Assembly (NCBI GenBank): GCA_009782475.1
Contig: WRIZ01000014.1
Location: 1 to 47,508 of the forward strand
Source of the DNA: Oscillospiraceae bacterium
Lineage (GTDB): Bacteria; Bacillota; Clostridia; Oscillospirales; UBA929
Direction of reading: 5' to 3'
Length of the DNA: 47,508 bases
Both the position numbers and the translations under genes were made by a program. Under the pieces are notes generated by a model. The model saw only the letters and a program-made list of their open reading frames with translations, was not told where the DNA came from and searched no databases. This document shows, in pieces, positions 13,447 to 24,566 of this stretch (its first letter is position 1; each line of letters starts with the position of its first letter).

Positions 13447-15825
13447 TACGGACATTTTGAAGAAAAAAACAGGGAATACGTCATCACCAACCCGGCGACG
13501 CCGTCGGCTTGGGCAAACTATCTCGGTTCGCCTGAATACGGTGCCATCATCACCAACAACGCAAGCGGCTACAGCTTTGTCAAGTCGGGTGCGAACGGGC
13601 GGATCATCCGCTACCGCTTCAATTCAGTGTCCGCCGACCAGCCGGGCCGAACCATCTACATACGCGATAACGAAGACGGTGACTTTTGGTCGGCGTCGTG
13701 GGCTCCGGTCTGTAAACCGGCGGATTCATACAAATCGGAATGCCGCCACGGCACGGCGTATACAACGATTAGCTCCGAATATAGCGGGATTAAAACAGAG
13801 ACGCTGTATTACGTCCCGCTGGACGCGACACATGAGGTTTGGCGTTTGACAATCACCAACACGGCCGGCAAACCGCGTAAGCTGGCCGTCACAGGGGTTG
13901 TGGAATTTACCAACCACCCGAATTATGAACAGGATCAAGTCAATCTGCAATACACCCTGTTCATTTCCCGCACCTATTTCAAAGGCGACCATATCCTGCA
14001 AGTCATCAATGAAAACTTTAAGAACCCGAACAATGAGCGGTTCTTCGGCGTCGCGGGGGCCGATGTCTCGGCTTATTGCGGCGAAAGGGATAAATTTATC
14101 GGGATGTACCGGGGTTACGCCAACCCCGCCGGGATCACCGACGGATTGAAAAACGACCTCAACTACAACGGGAACTCCTGCGGCGCGCTGCAAAGCGAAA
14201 TCACCCTAGCTCCGGGCGAAACGAAAGAGATCATCTACCTTCTCGGTCAAAAGCCCGAAGCCCAAGCCGCCGAGCTGATCGATTCCTACAAGCAATCCAA
14301 CCGGGTGGAAGGGGAACTTAAGGAACTCAAACGGTTTTGGCACAACAGGCTGGACAATCTTCAGGTCAAAACCCCCGACGATAAATTCAACAATATCGTC
14401 AATGTGTGGAATGCCTATCAATGCTTCATCAACTTCACCTGGTCGCGCGCCGCTTCGTTCCAATACTGCGGCCTGCGCAACGGATTCGGTTACCGTGACA
14501 CGGTGCAGGATATACAGGGCGTCATCCATCTCGCGCCCGAACTGGCGCGCAAGCAGCTCGAATTCATGCTCTCGGCGCAGGTATCCAACGGTGCCGGGCT
14601 GCCGCTGGTCAAATATAACCACAACCCCGGGCATGAGGATACGCCGGACGACGCCTCATACGTCAAGGAAACCGGGCATCCCAGTTACCGTGCCGACGAC
14701 GCCCTCTGGCTCTTCCCGACCATCCATAAATACATCAACGAATCGGGCGAAACCGCCTTCTTGGATTACGAAGTCCTCTTTGCCGATAAAGAGGAAAAAG
14801 CCTCTGTTTACGAACATCTCAAACGCGCCATTCAATTTTCGATGGATAACATCGGTGCGCATGGGATGCCGGCCGGCCTGCACGCCGACTGGAACGACTG
14901 CCTGCGCCTCGGCAAGAAAGGGGAGAGCACCTTTGTCCTCTTCCAGCTCTATTACGCCCTGCGCATCTTAAAAGGCTACGCCGTCTTCAAAAACGATACC
15001 GAATACGCGGCTTGGCTGGATCAAAAAATAGCCGGCACAAACGGCTTGATCAATCAGCATTGCTGGAACGAAGACCGCTGGATACGCGGTTTCCGCGAGG
15101 ATGGAACCGTGATCGGAAAACGGGACGACCCCGAAGCGTCGATGTGGCTCAACCCGCAGTCATGGGGCGTTATTTCCGGGGCGGCAACGCCGGAGCAGGG
15201 CGTTACGACGATGGATTCCGTTTACAGGGAACTCAACACGCCGTACGGCGTCATGGTCATGTACCCGGCTTATGAAAACCACGCGTTCAACGGCGCGCTG
15301 ATGCTGTGTTTCAACAAAGGCATCAAGGAAAATGGGGGCATTTTCTCCCACACGCAGGGCTGGGCCATCCTCGCCGAAGCCCTTCTCGGGCGCGGCGACA
15401 AAGCCTATGAATACTGGTGCAAAGCCAGCCCGGCAACATACAACGAAGACGCCGACCGCCGCGTGCTGGAACCCTATGTCCACGGTCAGACCATCGAGGG
15501 AAGGGACAGCCCGTTCGCGGGGCGCGCCATCGTTCACTGGCTGACCGGGACATCCTCCGCCGTCATGGCGGGAACCGTCGAGGGTATCCTCGGCCTTCGC
15601 CCGACACCCGACGGCATTGTCATAGACCCGTCGATCCCGGGCGAGTGGAAGAATTGGAGCATGGTGAAAAAGCTGCGCGGCAAGACGCTGAACATCAAAA
15701 TCAGCAATCCGAACGGCAGTGTCCACGGCATCAAAGCCGTTACCGTCAACGGGCAGAAACTGGACGGCATTTTCATCCCCGACACGGTGCTGAAAGCGGA
15801 GAATGACATACTGCTGGAAATGTAG
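13441..15825 (+). CDS. GH94 phosphorylase, probably cellobiose phosphorylase
   Basis: This 794-residue cytoplasmic enzyme is close to the 800-residue length of cellobiose and chitobiose phosphorylases. These use phosphate to split a beta-linked disaccharide into sugar-1-phosphate and free sugar. Characteristic segments are YVITNPATPSAWANYLGSPE, RYRFNSV, GRTIYIRDNEDGDFWSASW near the N-terminus and HADWNDCLRLG (about 481-491), which carries the catalytic Asp. Then come the GAATPEQG and VHGQTIEGRDSPFAGRA regions of the alpha/alpha barrel. The N-terminal match favours cellobiose over diacetylchitobiose, but substrate cannot be fixed by eye. AAGGAG precedes the ATG. No transporter gene adjoins it. 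Confidence 0.9.
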   Translation: MQYGHFEEKNREYVITNPATPSAWANYLGSPEYGAIITNNASGYSFVKSGANGRIIRYRFNSVSADQPGRTIYIRDNEDGDFWSASWAPVCKPADSYKSECRHGTAYTTISSEYSGIKTETLYYVPLDATHEVWRLTITNTAGKPRKLAVTGVVEFTNHPNYEQDQVNLQYTLFISRTYFKGDHILQVINENFKNPNNERFFGVAGADVSAYCGERDKFIGMYRGYANPAGITDGLKNDLNYNGNSCGALQSEITLAPGETKEIIYLLGQKPEAQAAELIDSYKQSNRVEGELKELKRFWHNRLDNLQVKTPDDKFNNIVNVWNAYQCFINFTWSRAASFQYCGLRNGFGYRDTVQDIQGVIHLAPELARKQLEFMLSAQVSNGAGLPLVKYNHNPGHEDTPDDASYVKETGHPSYRADDALWLFPTIHKYINESGETAFLDYEVLFADKEEKASVYEHLKRAIQFSMDNIGAHGMPAGLHADWNDCLRLGKKGESTFVLFQLYYALRILKGYAVFKNDTEYAAWLDQKIAGTNGLINQHCWNEDRWIRGFREDGTVIGKRDDPEASMWLNPQSWGVISGAATPEQGVTTMDSVYRELNTPYGVMVMYPAYENHAFNGALMLCFNKGIKENGGIFSHTQGWAILAEALLGRGDKAYEYWCKASPATYNEDADRRVLEPYVHGQTIEGRDSPFAGRAIVHWLTGTSSAVMAGTVEGILGLRPTPDGIVIDPSIPGEWKNWSMVKKLRGKTLNIKISNPNGSVHGIKAVTVNGQKLDGIFIPDTVLKAENDILLEM

Positions 15826-15838
15826 TCACAAAAACAAG

Positions 15839-15864
15839 AAAACCTCCCCAACCGGGGAGGTTTT
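15839..15864. terminator. Bidirectional terminator
   Basis: AAAACCTCCCC (15839-15849) and GGGGAGGTTTT (15854-15864) form a perfect 11-bp stem with an AACC loop. It lies between the convergent GH94 and GNAT genes and overlaps the GNAT stop codon. It should end both the GH94 transcript and the long minus-strand signalling operon. Confidence 0.9.
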
Positions 15865-16414
15865 ACATTGTTTCCCATTCATCCTTCAGCAAACGGTACT
15901 CCACCCGGTCTTTCATCTGTCCTTCATGCCACTGAAAAGCCTTGCGTTCCGCCTCTTTAATCAACCCGCATTTTTGCATGACGCGTTCGGATGCTTGATT
16001 TTCTTTCAGGCAACCCGTGTTGATCCGAAATACGTTATCCTCCTCAAACGCGAAGCGGAGTATTTCCCGGAGCGCTTCAGTGGTATAACCATTCCCATGG
16101 TGTTCGGGCAGGATAAAATATCCGACATGGGCAAATTTACCCAATGGGGTCAAATCTGTCACCGTGTAGCCGATTGTGCCGATAAACACGCCTGTTGCTC
16201 TGTGCTCCATCGCAAAGAAAACCTGAACCCTTTCGGGACTCTTTGCCGCGGCGATGGCCGCCTCAAGATTTTGGCGGCTTTCATCCAACGAATGCGTCAT
16301 AATATCTTGTAAATAAGTCATGGTTTTCGGGTCGGACATAAGGTGATGCCAATGATCTATGTCCGTTGGCAAGGGGTCGCGGATGATGAGCCGTTCGGTT
16401 TGGAGGCGGTTCAT
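15863..16414 (-). CDS. GNAT N-acetyltransferase (RimJ/RimL type)
   Basis: The 183-residue protein has RimJ-like features: N-terminal RLQTERLIIRD, the central GTIGYTV strand, the acetyl-CoA motif GYFILPEHHGNGYTTEALRE, and the late NQASERVMQKCGL motif. The substrate may be a protein N-terminus or a small molecule. I chose the ATG at 16414, which overlaps the stop of the HAD gene as ATGA and has GGAGGAG upstream, instead of a 6-residue longer form from 16432. It is the last gene of the minus-strand operon, so it may be a passenger rather than a signalling component. Confidence 0.88.
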   Translation of the reverse strand: MNRLQTERLIIRDPLPTDIDHWHHLMSDPKTMTYLQDIMTHSLDESRQNLEAAIAAAKSPERVQVFFAMEHRATGVFIGTIGYTVTDLTPLGKFAHVGYFILPEHHGNGYTTEALREILRFAFEEDNVFRINTGCLKENQASERVMQKCGLIKEAERKAFQWHEGQMKDRVEYRLLKDEWETM

Positions 16415-17229
16415 ATATGCTCCTCCAGCCATTTGACGACGCCGTCTTCCTCGTTCGTTCCGCAGATATAGTCGGCGGCGGCCTTCACTTCGTCCCTCGC
16501 GTTGGCGACCGCCACTTTAACGTCGCAGGCGGCGAACATCGGAAGGTCGTTGAGGTTGTCGCCGAAGCCGATGATGCGTGTAAAGCCATATGCTTTACGC
16601 AGATAATCGACGCCGTTTTGCTTGGACGCCTTGTCGCTGTGTATCTCCAAATACCATAAATCAGGACTGTAATTGTCCTTATACAGGAATTGACTCAAAT
16701 CGGGAATCCCGGAAAGCGCGTCATGGACGGGTTGGAGTTTTTCCTGTGTGTCCAGCAGGGAGAAGTAAATGATGGCCTCGGGCGGGACGTCGGAAAAACG
16801 GTTTACCTGGTTGAATTTTTTATTGTACCGGGTCTTCCGTTCTTCTATGAAGTCGCGGAGCGGCGTATGTTCCAAAGATTCGTAATATGTATGCTGTACG
16901 GAACCCTTCATTTGGTACATAAGTCCTGTGACGCCCAGCGATTGAAAGACCGAAATGACCGACGATACAGTTTCGGCGGCCAGGGAGAGGATTTGAATGT
17001 ATTCGCTGCTTAAAGGGTCATAAATCAAAACGCCGTTCATCAGCACCAGCGGGACGCTCCACTCCACGCCGGATAAAATCATGGAGGCGGAAGCGGCTGT
17101 CCGCGCCGTGGCAACGGAAAAATGCACTCCGCCGGCCATCAGCTTATTTAAGGTGCGAACGGTACCTTCGGATAGTTCGGCCTTGCCGTTCAGCAAGGTT
17201 CCGTCGAGGTCGGAGATATAGAGCGTCAT
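16411..17229 (-). CDS. Cof-type HAD-IIB phosphatase
   Basis: A 272-residue HAD hydrolase with DLDGTLLNG near the N-terminus (catalytic Asp pair), the Thr motif in FSVATAR, a cap domain (about 85-190) and the IGFGDNLNDLPM magnesium motif (about 218-229). Family members dephosphorylate sugar phosphates or flavin-type cofactors; the substrate here is unknown. The start overlaps the stop of the upstream hybrid kinase by four bases (ATGA) and the stop overlaps the GNAT start the same way, so translation is probably coupled. Confidence 0.92.
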   Translation of the reverse strand: MTLYISDLDGTLLNGKAELSEGTVRTLNKLMAGGVHFSVATARTAASASMILSGVEWSVPLVLMNGVLIYDPLSSEYIQILSLAAETVSSVISVFQSLGVTGLMYQMKGSVQHTYYESLEHTPLRDFIEERKTRYNKKFNQVNRFSDVPPEAIIYFSLLDTQEKLQPVHDALSGIPDLSQFLYKDNYSPDLWYLEIHSDKASKQNGVDYLRKAYGFTRIIGFGDNLNDLPMFAACDVKVAVANARDEVKAAADYICGTNEEDGVVKWLEEHI

Positions 17230-19166
17230 GAGAAGAGCGGGAGCAATTTATCCCGCAAAGCGCGCACCATTTCGATAAATTCCGGGGTGTTATCCTGACA
17301 AAAAGAGAGGTTTTCCGCTTTTGACGCTTTTTCCAACTCAAACGCGCCGCCGGAAAGCCCCATGGCACCGATGGTGGCAAGAGCACTTTTCATGCCGTGG
17401 ATGTTCACGGCAAAGTTCTTCAAATCGCGGGATTGAAGGAGGGTTTCCGCTGTGTTGCAGTTTTTTGTGATGGAATCGCAGAAATACGCCAGCGTTTCGA
17501 TGTATAAATCATCGTTGCCGGAGAAGTAACTCAATCCGGCTTCTACGTTGATTTCCGCGATCGCCCGTATGTGGTCAAGCGGTGTTTGCGGCGGCGGGGG
17601 GGGCTCGGACTGTTTTTGAGGTGATTGAATGAGCTCAGGCGGCAGCCATTCTTTCAATACATCGGACAACTCGCCGGAGTTGATCGGTTTTGAAACAAAT
17701 CCGTTGAACCCGTTGGCCAAGAGCATCTCTTTGACGCCGAGGATGGCGTTGGCTGTGAAAGCGATGATGATCAGTTTTTGAAAAACTCCCCCCAAAGCCC
17801 TGATTTCCGCCGTGGCCTCAATGCCGTTCATCTCCGGCATCATATGATCCATAAAGACGATGTGGTAATCCTTCTCCCGTACCATGCGGATCGCCTCTTT
17901 GCCTGATAAGGCGGTGTCGGCTTGAATGTTGTAAAGGTTCAACAAACCAACGGCAACCTTGAGGTTTATTTCGTTATCGTCCACAACAAGGATTTTCGCG
18001 CCCGGCGCGGAGAAGCCCCCGCCGCTTTTCTCTTTTTGGGTTTGCAGGATCACGTTTTCGGCATTGCCGAGAACCATCGGGACGGTTACGGTAAACACCG
18101 TACCTTCCCCATACTCGCTTTCAACCGTGATTGTGCCGCCCATCATTTCGATGAACGCCTTGCTGATCGATAAGCCCAGCCCGGTGCCGACAATGTTGCG
18201 GTTTTTCGTCTCGTCGGCCTGCGTGTACAGCTCAAACAAGCCGGAAAAATCTTCTTTGCGGATGCCCATCCCGGTATCCTGTATGGAAAAGGAGAGGGAA
18301 TGATCGTTGGTGGCTGCCGTGAACTTGATAAACCCTTTTTGGGTGAATTTAACGGCATTGCCGCACAGGTTGACAAGCACCTGCCTCAGCCTGACGTCGT
18401 CTCCGAAGACGCATCCCGGAATCAAGCCTTCCTCCTTGAAGCGGAATTCAAGCCCCTTTTTCTTCGCCATGTATTGAAACATGGAGGAACAATGGCTTAT
18501 AAACATGGGCAGGTTATAATCCACCGGGATCAATTCCAGTTTTCCGGCTTCTATTTTGGAAAAATCCAATATATCGTTGATGATGCCCAACAGCGCGTGG
18601 GAAGAGGTATTGATGCTATCCACATACTCCTGCTGGCGTCCGGTCAGTTCTTCCTTCATCAGGAGTTCTGCCATGCCGATGATGGCGTTCATCGGCGTTC
18701 GGATTTCGTGGGACATATTGGCCAAAAACTGGCTTTTCGCTTGGGAGGCGTCCTTTGCGGCGTCTTCCGCCGATTTATGCTCGGTGATGTCTCTGGCGAA
18801 TCCCATCAATCCGATTGGCTTCCCGTGTTGGAAAAGAGGGGATTTTATCGTCTCCAAAAACCGTTTGGTTCCGTCGGGGTAGACTACCCACTCGTTAAAC
18901 CTCACGGATTCCCGCGTATCCAGCACCTTTTGGTTCATTTCTATGAAATACCTGACCATCGGCGTTTCTGTGCCGAAGACCTCGTGGTCGGTCTTGCCGA
19001 TAATGTCTTCTTCACGCATGGAGGAAAAGGTTTCAAAAGCGTGGTTGCAGCTCGTATACCGGAGAGAGCAATCCAAGCTGAAAATAACATCGGGAAGCAT
19101 ATCATACATGGCGGTGATGATCGCCGTATGCTCCGAATTGTTTTCCCGTTTATGGTTGATCAGCAT
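17226..19166 (-). CDS. Soluble hybrid histidine kinase (PAS-HisKA-HATPase-REC-HPt)
   Basis: The 646-residue protein has no TM segment. Domain order: PAS (about 15-135, ending GFARDITEHK), HisKA with phospho-His153 in [14 protein letters not shown], HATPase with NAVKFTQ, DTGMGI and GTGLGLSIS boxes (about 250-375), REC (about 393-505, ILVVDDNEINL and [11 protein letters not shown]), a Pro-rich linker, and HPt (about 540-640, His in NIHGMKSALATIGA). It can therefore run a complete internal phosphorelay. It lies six bases after the diguanylate cyclase gene and overlaps the HAD gene. Its HPt is close in motif to the stand-alone HPt at 11254, so cross-talk is plausible. Confidence 0.93.
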   Translation of the reverse strand: MLINHKRENNSEHTAIITAMYDMLPDVIFSLDCSLRYTSCNHAFETFSSMREEDIIGKTDHEVFGTETPMVRYFIEMNQKVLDTRESVRFNEWVVYPDGTKRFLETIKSPLFQHGKPIGLMGFARDITEHKSAEDAAKDASQAKSQFLANMSHEIRTPMNAIIGMAELLMKEELTGRQQEYVDSINTSSHALLGIINDILDFSKIEAGKLELIPVDYNLPMFISHCSSMFQYMAKKKGLEFRFKEEGLIPGCVFGDDVRLRQVLVNLCGNAVKFTQKGFIKFTAATNDHSLSFSIQDTGMGIRKEDFSGLFELYTQADETKNRNIVGTGLGLSISKAFIEMMGGTITVESEYGEGTVFTVTVPMVLGNAENVILQTQKEKSGGGFSAPGAKILVVDDNEINLKVAVGLLNLYNIQADTALSGKEAIRMVREKDYHIVFMDHMMPEMNGIEATAEIRALGGVFQKLIIIAFTANAILGVKEMLLANGFNGFVSKPINSGELSDVLKEWLPPELIQSPQKQSEPPPPPQTPLDHIRAIAEINVEAGLSYFSGNDDLYIETLAYFCDSITKNCNTAETLLQSRDLKNFAVNIHGMKSALATIGAMGLSGGAFELEKASKAENLSFCQDNTPEFIEMVRALRDKLLPLFS

Positions 19167-19172
19167 TTTTTC

Positions 19173-20078
19173 TCATTCCTCATACCTGCAAACTCGGTTA
19201 CGTCCCGTCTCCTTCGCTTTGTAAAGGGCTTGATCGGATTTGTCGATCATGTCTTGGATGCTGTCATTTTTGGTGGGGATCAATGAATAGGCACCGATGG
19301 AGAGGGTCACGGTGGTCGTCGTGCCGTCCGCACAGGGGATGATCAGGGCTTCCACCGCTTTGCGGACAAGCTCGGCGATCGTCACGGCGCCGTCTATGTC
19401 GGTATTGGGCAGCAAAATGCAGAACTCCTCACCGCCGAAACGAGCCGCGAAATCGCTTGAACGCTTCAAGACCTGTTCAAATGTTTTAGCGACCGTCTGC
19501 AGAACGACGTCTCCTTGCAGATGCCCGTAAGTATCATTATAAACCTTAAATTTATCAATGTCCATCATTAAAAAACCGAGCGGCATCTGTTCGCGGATGG
19601 CCAAACCCCAATCCATGACCATTTGCTGGTCGAGGCTCCTCCGGTTGGGAATCTGCGTCAGCTGATCGAGCTTGCTCAGCTGCTCGATGGTGCGGATCTG
19701 ATTGACGATTTGTATCTGATTTTTCACCCGCAGTTTGACGATCGCGGCCGAAAAGGGTTTGCCGATATAGTCGGCGGCGTCCATCGAAAGCCCTTTTTCT
19801 TCTTCCTCTTTGCTGTCCAGACCTGTGATGAAAATAACCGGGATACGCCGTGTTGCCTCATCATTCTTTAGTTCCGAGAGGACGTCATACCCGTTCATCC
19901 CGGGCATGATGATGTCTAAGAGGATGAGGTCGGGCTTGTTTTCACGCGCCATTTCGATGGCGGTCGGCCCGTCCTTCGCCGTATAAATGGTGTAATCGGC
20001 ATGGAGGATATTCAGCAGCACTTTCAAGTTGAGCTTTTCATCATCCACGATCAGGATACTGTTTTTCTCCCGCTCCAT
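19173..20078 (-). CDS. Response regulator diguanylate cyclase (REC-GGDEF)
   Basis: A 301-residue PleD/WspR-like protein. The REC domain (about 7-125) has IVDDEKLNL, phospho-Asp in LILLDIIMPGMNG and a KPF lysine motif. The GGDEF domain (about 135-300) has active-site GGEEF (about 214-218) and an upstream RSSD that fits the inhibitory I-site spacing (five residues before GGEEF), so product feedback is likely. It should make c-di-GMP when phosphorylated, most likely by one of the two kinases flanking it. The ATG abuts the stop of the upstream kinase with no gap; GGAGG lies in that gene's last codons. Confidence 0.94.
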   Translation of the reverse strand: MEREKNSILIVDDEKLNLKVLLNILHADYTIYTAKDGPTAIEMARENKPDLILLDIIMPGMNGYDVLSELKNDEATRRIPVIFITGLDSKEEEEKGLSMDAADYIGKPFSAAIVKLRVKNQIQIVNQIRTIEQLSKLDQLTQIPNRRSLDQQMVMDWGLAIREQMPLGFLMMDIDKFKVYNDTYGHLQGDVVLQTVAKTFEQVLKRSSDFAARFGGEEFCILLPNTDIDGAVTIAELVRKAVEALIIPCADGTTTTVTLSIGAYSLIPTKNDSIQDMIDKSDQALYKAKETGRNRVCRYEE

Positions 20079-23000
20079 TTATCGCGCCTCCAACTCTTTT
20101 TTCAATCCGGCGAGGGTTTCGGCCGCCGGCCGGAAATCAAAGTCTTCCATCTGTTCGATGAGCGTTTCGCTTCCCTCTATGCCGCGCAGGGTGTCCGTAA
20201 ATTCCAGGCATTCAGGGTTTCCGCTTGCCAGAAGGGGTTCGAGCTTGTTCAGCAGTTCCAACGCCGCGTCTTTATCCAAAATCTCCGCCGCTTCCCTTGG
20301 TTTCTGAGCGGCTTCAACCAACGGGGCAAGCTCTTGCAAAACCGCTGCCAATTCGGTTTCCAAAAGGCTTAACTGTTCTTCCTTGATCTTGTTTTCGCCG
20401 CCGGCCAGCGACTGCTCCATTTCCATGGCGATTTTTTGCAGCCCGGGTTTGCCGATCAGCGCGGCGTTGCTTTTCAGGGTATGGGTCAGCCGGTGCGCCA
20501 GCTTTATGTCGTTATCCTCAAGGGATTGTTTGATTTCGGCGAATTTCTCACGGTTTCCTTTGGCGAAGTCGATTTTCAGCTGTTGTTCAAGGCTATCCTC
20601 GCCGCTATTTTCCGAAATGACTGCGGCCGTTCCGGCCGCCCCGACCGGTTTGAGGTACCTGAGCAGACATTCCCATAGTTCCTGAGATGTAAAGGGTTTT
20701 CCCATACAGCTATCCATGCCGCTCTTGATATAATGATCCCGGTCGTTGCTCATGATGTTTGCCGTCAGCGCGATGATGGGCGATCCGGTTTTGAGCGGGA
20801 GGATCCTTTCGGCGGCTTCCAGTCCGTCCATGACCGGCATGTGCATATCCATAAAGATGATGTCAAACGGCTTTTCGCCTTTATCGATCCGGCTTTTCAC
20901 CATCTCCACGCCTATTTTCCCGTTTTCGGCGATGGTCGCCTGCAAACCGACCCGTTTCAAATGTTCGCTGATGACCCGCTGGTTCATTTCGTTGTCTTCA
21001 CAAACCAATATCGCCGTATCGCCGCTGAACATGGGCTTTTCGATCTCGCCGGAAGGGGGCGCGGCGGATTCGGCAGGGGCTTCCTGTGTCTCGAAGGTGA
21101 TGTTGAAGCTGAAACGGCTGCCGATGCCGGGCGCGCTTTCCACCACCAGTTCGCCGCCCATCAGTTCGACGATGCTCTTGGTGATGGGGAGCCCGAGGCC
21201 GGTGCCGCCGTATTTGCGGGTGGTGCTGGTGTCGGCCTGAACAAAGGGGGTGAATATTTTTTCGATCTGTTCAGCCGTCATGCCGATACCGCTGTCGCGT
21301 ATCTCAAAGTGGATCATGCAGGTTTCGCCGACCGCTTCCTTCACCGAAGCCGACATTTTGACCGAGCCGACGTGGGTAAACTTGATGGCGTTGGAGAGGA
21401 TGTTGATCAAAACCTGACGCAGCCGCGTCGGGTCGCCCAGCAGTTTCCGGCCGATGACCGGTTCGGCGTAGAAATGAAGGGCAATGTTCTTCTCCAAAGC
21501 CTTGGGCGTGATGACCGTTTGGCAATGTGATAAAACTTCCCCGAGGTCGAAGGGCAGGGTTTCCAGCTCCATTTTGCCTGATTCGATCTTGGAAATATCC
21601 AGTATGTCGTTGATGATCTGCAAGAGCCAGCGGGAGTTATCCAATATGCGGACGAGGTAATCCTTCACCTGAGGCGTCAGCTCTTCGTCCATAGCCAGTT
21701 CGGAGAACCCGATGATGCTGTTCATCGGCGTTCGTATCTCGTGGCTCATGTTGGCCAAAAAGACGCTCTTCGACCGGCTGGAAGCCTCCGCTTCCACAAC
21801 GGCCTGTTCGAGTTCCCGCTGAAGCCGGATCTCTTCGGTCACATCGTCGGTGCTGCCGACGACGCCGTTGATGTTCCCGCCGCCGTCTTGCATCGGCAGG
21901 GTATAGGAGTGGAAAGCATGGCCGTTGATGTCCGATATCCAATCCTGCGGCCCTTCATTGAAGGTTCTTTCTACCCCTTTGAGCATATCCGCGTGGTCTT
22001 CACGATTGGAGGACGCGAGCTTTTTGCCCAGCAGAGTATCCGGCGTGATGCCCATCTCTTTCAGGTATTGGCCGTCGTATGTGGTCACCACCCGGTCGTT
22101 GTCAACAGACCAAATGATCCCTTTGTAATTGCCGATAACGGCTTCCAGTTTGCTCAAGGTCTGACGGCGGTCTTGCGCGATGATGCCGCGCTGTATCGCG
22201 CTGACGGCCAAAAGACCCCATGAGCGGAGGGCGTTTTTCTCGGCTTCCGGGAACTCCCGATCCTGATGGATGTCGGAAAGGCTGACAAATCCCCAAAACT
22301 CACCTTTTAAGAAAAGCGGGATGGCCAAAAAGGAGCGGACGTCCTGCTGATGCAGAAAATCACGCATTTCGGCCGGCAAGGTCTCCAGCGGCCCGTTGAG
22401 GACTGCCCCCGATGCGATGATGTCTTTCCATTGAGGGAGGATGGTATCATACCGATACTCCTTCGGAGCCTCAGCCGCGACCAATTCGCCGCGCCGCCAG
22501 CGGCAAACCTGACGGAAATGGGTTTTGCCGTCGGATTTCTTAATGTTTTGCCATAGATACACACGGTCGGCGTCGATGCTGCGGCAAACCATTTCCATAC
22601 TCGCGGCGTTGGTGCTTGTATAATCCAATGTGTCCGACTCCAAAAGGAGAGCCGCCGCGTCGTTCACGACACTCATCAGCGCGTGCTGTTTGTTCAAATC
22701 GGCCGTCCTGTTCTGCACCAATCCTTCCAAACGGCTGCTTTCGTTGCGGTTTCTCCTGAACATGAGGAACATAAGGAGGAGCATGAAGATAAGTGCGGTT
22801 CCGGCAATGACCAAAGGCAGCCGCGCCTGAGCCAGCTTTTCCCGTTCCTGAGCCAGCTTTGCCCTGTAATCGTAAGTCCTGCGCATCCACTGCCCGGAAA
22901 TGCTCTTTGTATCAACCAAATATAACGCTTCATTGACGATGGAGCAGAGGGTGACCGCGCTTTCATGGAAGCCGAAGGTGGATTGAAACGACAGGTCAAA

Positions 23001-24488
23001 AACGATATTGGCCTTATAACCGGGCTGCTCGTTGTAGTTGGTTTGCTGCAGCAGCAAAACCTCGCTCGCCATGATCAGCTCTACTTCCTGATCCTTCAGC
23101 GCGTCAAATGCCTCTTGCATGGTTGTATACATTTCTTTGTGCTTGTGATCCGGGAACCAGTTTTTGAAAAGCTGGCTGTGGGCGGTTCCTTCAATCAGGC
23201 CGACCTTTTTGTGGAGAATCTCATTGATGCTGATGTTGTCGTCTTCCGTTTTGGAAAGGAGGGCGTAATGGTCGGTCAGGATGTTGGCCGAAGGCCAAAT
23301 GAAGATCCCCTCGTTTTCTCTTTCTTTGGAGCGGATCAGTTCGGTGATCATCGGCACTTCTCCGCTTTTTAGTGTTTCGTACAGCTCATTCCAAGTTGAT
23401 TCGGCGTCATTGGCAATGACAAATTTAAGCCCGGTGAGGTTTTCGATGCTTTTTAATATGTCAAACGCGATTCCCTGCCATTCTTCATCATGCGAGTTGT
23501 AAAAACTCATGGGATAATTATCATACTCGGCCAAAAAGAGAATGCTGCGATTGTTGTCAACGTGATCGCGTATAAAGTCTTTTTCAGGCTCCGAGAGGGT
23601 CATCCAAAGTTTATGCTTGAGGTATTCCTGCTCGCCGAGGGAGTAGAGGGCGGAGAGATAGCGTCTGCTGCTGTCAAAACCAAGCAGTTTTTGCACAACT
23701 GAGATAATGGGCTTGAGTTCGGGATTTAGCGTTGTCAGGGAGACCGGCCCGTAAATCAAAGGGAAAAACTCATCGGCGATGATGTCGCCGTATTTGTCAA
23801 AAGCCGCTTCGGCGACGCCTTCGTCAAAGAAAGCGTCAATTTCTCCTCTTTCCAGCATCCGGTAGGCACTTTCATAGTCGCCTACGAAGGTGGCGTCAAA
23901 ATCGTAGATAGACAGTTCCGCCACCTGATCGGCGGTGGTTGATTCATCCAAAAAAGCGTATCGGAGCTTTTGCGGCGGGATCATAGCCGCCCGTTCTGAA
24001 GCGATGTCGGCAAAAGGCTTGCTCCCGCGGATGCGCATATGCTTGACGGAACGTTCGGCGATGGTATCGGTGAACAAATAATCCAGCGCGCGCCGCTCGT
24101 CGGTTGCCGTGAGCTCGCCTGAGAAATGGATGGTATGAGACGCAAGGCCGGACATCAAGTCATCCCATTCAACGATTTCCGGGATGAACGGGATGCCGAA
24201 CAGTTCGGTCAGCCAATCACAGAAAAGGGCGGTGAACCCCCTGATCTCATTGTTTTCATCCATGAAGGCCTCGGTGCTCAAGTTCATCCCGTACAAAAAA
24301 TAATCATATTTTTCCAGCAGCTGATCAATGGCTTCTGTTTCCTCCGTCGTCACGCCGGGTATGGTTTTGTACCGTGAAAATTGCGGCAAATCGTCGCCGA
24401 TCCGCACCGCGTCGCTAAACGCCAAAGGTATTGGTGCTAAAAGCAGGGAAGCGAGGATCAGACATATTGTCCTGCGGATCCCGCGCAT
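20079..24488 (-). CDS. Membrane hybrid histidine kinase with two solute-binding sensor domains
   Basis: Of 1469 residues, a signal peptide comes first, then two extracytoplasmic SBP_bac_3-type domains (about 35-250 and 285-530), a TM (about 560-582), GAF (about 610-770), PAS (about 785-900), HisKA (His about 916 in [14 protein letters not shown]), HATPase, REC (phospho-Asp in [13 protein letters not shown], about 1213), HPt ([12 protein letters not shown], about 1336) and a helical tail. The paired binding domains resemble BvgS/EvgS sensors that bind amino acids or small ligands. I placed the start at the ATG at 24488, six bases after GGGGGG (24500-24495); ATGs at 24494 and 24527 are alternatives. 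It heads the minus-strand operon with the diguanylate cyclase directly after it. Confidence 0.92.
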   Translation of the reverse strand: MRGIRRTICLILASLLLAPIPLAFSDAVRIGDDLPQFSRYKTIPGVTTEETEAIDQLLEKYDYFLYGMNLSTEAFMDENNEIRGFTALFCDWLTELFGIPFIPEIVEWDDLMSGLASHTIHFSGELTATDERRALDYLFTDTIAERSVKHMRIRGSKPFADIASERAAMIPPQKLRYAFLDESTTADQVAELSIYDFDATFVGDYESAYRMLERGEIDAFFDEGVAEAAFDKYGDIIADEFFPLIYGPVSLTTLNPELKPIISVVQKLLGFDSSRRYLSALYSLGEQEYLKHKLWMTLSEPEKDFIRDHVDNNRSILFLAEYDNYPMSFYNSHDEEWQGIAFDILKSIENLTGLKFVIANDAESTWNELYETLKSGEVPMITELIRSKERENEGIFIWPSANILTDHYALLSKTEDDNISINEILHKKVGLIEGTAHSQLFKNWFPDHKHKEMYTTMQEAFDALKDQEVELIMASEVLLLQQTNYNEQPGYKANIVFDLSFQSTFGFHESAVTLCSIVNEALYLVDTKSISGQWMRRTYDYRAKLAQEREKLAQARLPLVIAGTALIFMLLLMFLMFRRNRNESSRLEGLVQNRTADLNKQHALMSVVNDAAALLLESDTLDYTSTNAASMEMVCRSIDADRVYLWQNIKKSDGKTHFRQVCRWRRGELVAAEAPKEYRYDTILPQWKDIIASGAVLNGPLETLPAEMRDFLHQQDVRSFLAIPLFLKGEFWGFVSLSDIHQDREFPEAEKNALRSWGLLAVSAIQRGIIAQDRRQTLSKLEAVIGNYKGIIWSVDNDRVVTTYDGQYLKEMGITPDTLLGKKLASSNREDHADMLKGVERTFNEGPQDWISDINGHAFHSYTLPMQDGGGNINGVVGSTDDVTEEIRLQRELEQAVVEAEASSRSKSVFLANMSHEIRTPMNSIIGFSELAMDEELTPQVKDYLVRILDNSRWLLQIINDILDISKIESGKMELETLPFDLGEVLSHCQTVITPKALEKNIALHFYAEPVIGRKLLGDPTRLRQVLINILSNAIKFTHVGSVKMSASVKEAVGETCMIHFEIRDSGIGMTAEQIEKIFTPFVQADTSTTRKYGGTGLGLPITKSIVELMGGELVVESAPGIGSRFSFNITFETQEAPAESAAPPSGEIEKPMFSGDTAILVCEDNEMNQRVISEHLKRVGLQATIAENGKIGVEMVKSRIDKGEKPFDIIFMDMHMPVMDGLEAAERILPLKTGSPIIALTANIMSNDRDHYIKSGMDSCMGKPFTSQELWECLLRYLKPVGAAGTAAVISENSGEDSLEQQLKIDFAKGNREKFAEIKQSLEDNDIKLAHRLTHTLKSNAALIGKPGLQKIAMEMEQSLAGGENKIKEEQLSLLETELAAVLQELAPLVEAAQKPREAAEILDKDAALELLNKLEPLLASGNPECLEFTDTLRGIEGSETLIEQMEDFDFRPAAETLAGLKKELEAR

Positions 24489-24530
24489 TGCCATCCCCCC
24501 ATCAATCATCTTCAAATGTAAATCCAAACC

Positions 24531-24559
24531 AGTATATCAGTTAATCAACGTTTAGACAA
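24531..24559 (-). promoter_or_regulatory. Promoter of the signalling operon
   Basis: On the minus strand TTGTCT (24559-24554), 17 bases, TATACT (24536-24531). It would drive the five-gene operon from the large kinase to the GNAT gene. Confidence 0.65.
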
Positions 24560-24566
24560 GTGGGTA

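Noticed and set aside
18300..19286. Long plus-strand open frame opposite the PAS hybrid kinase
   Set aside because: The opposite frame encodes clear PAS, HisKA and HATPase motifs; this frame shows none.
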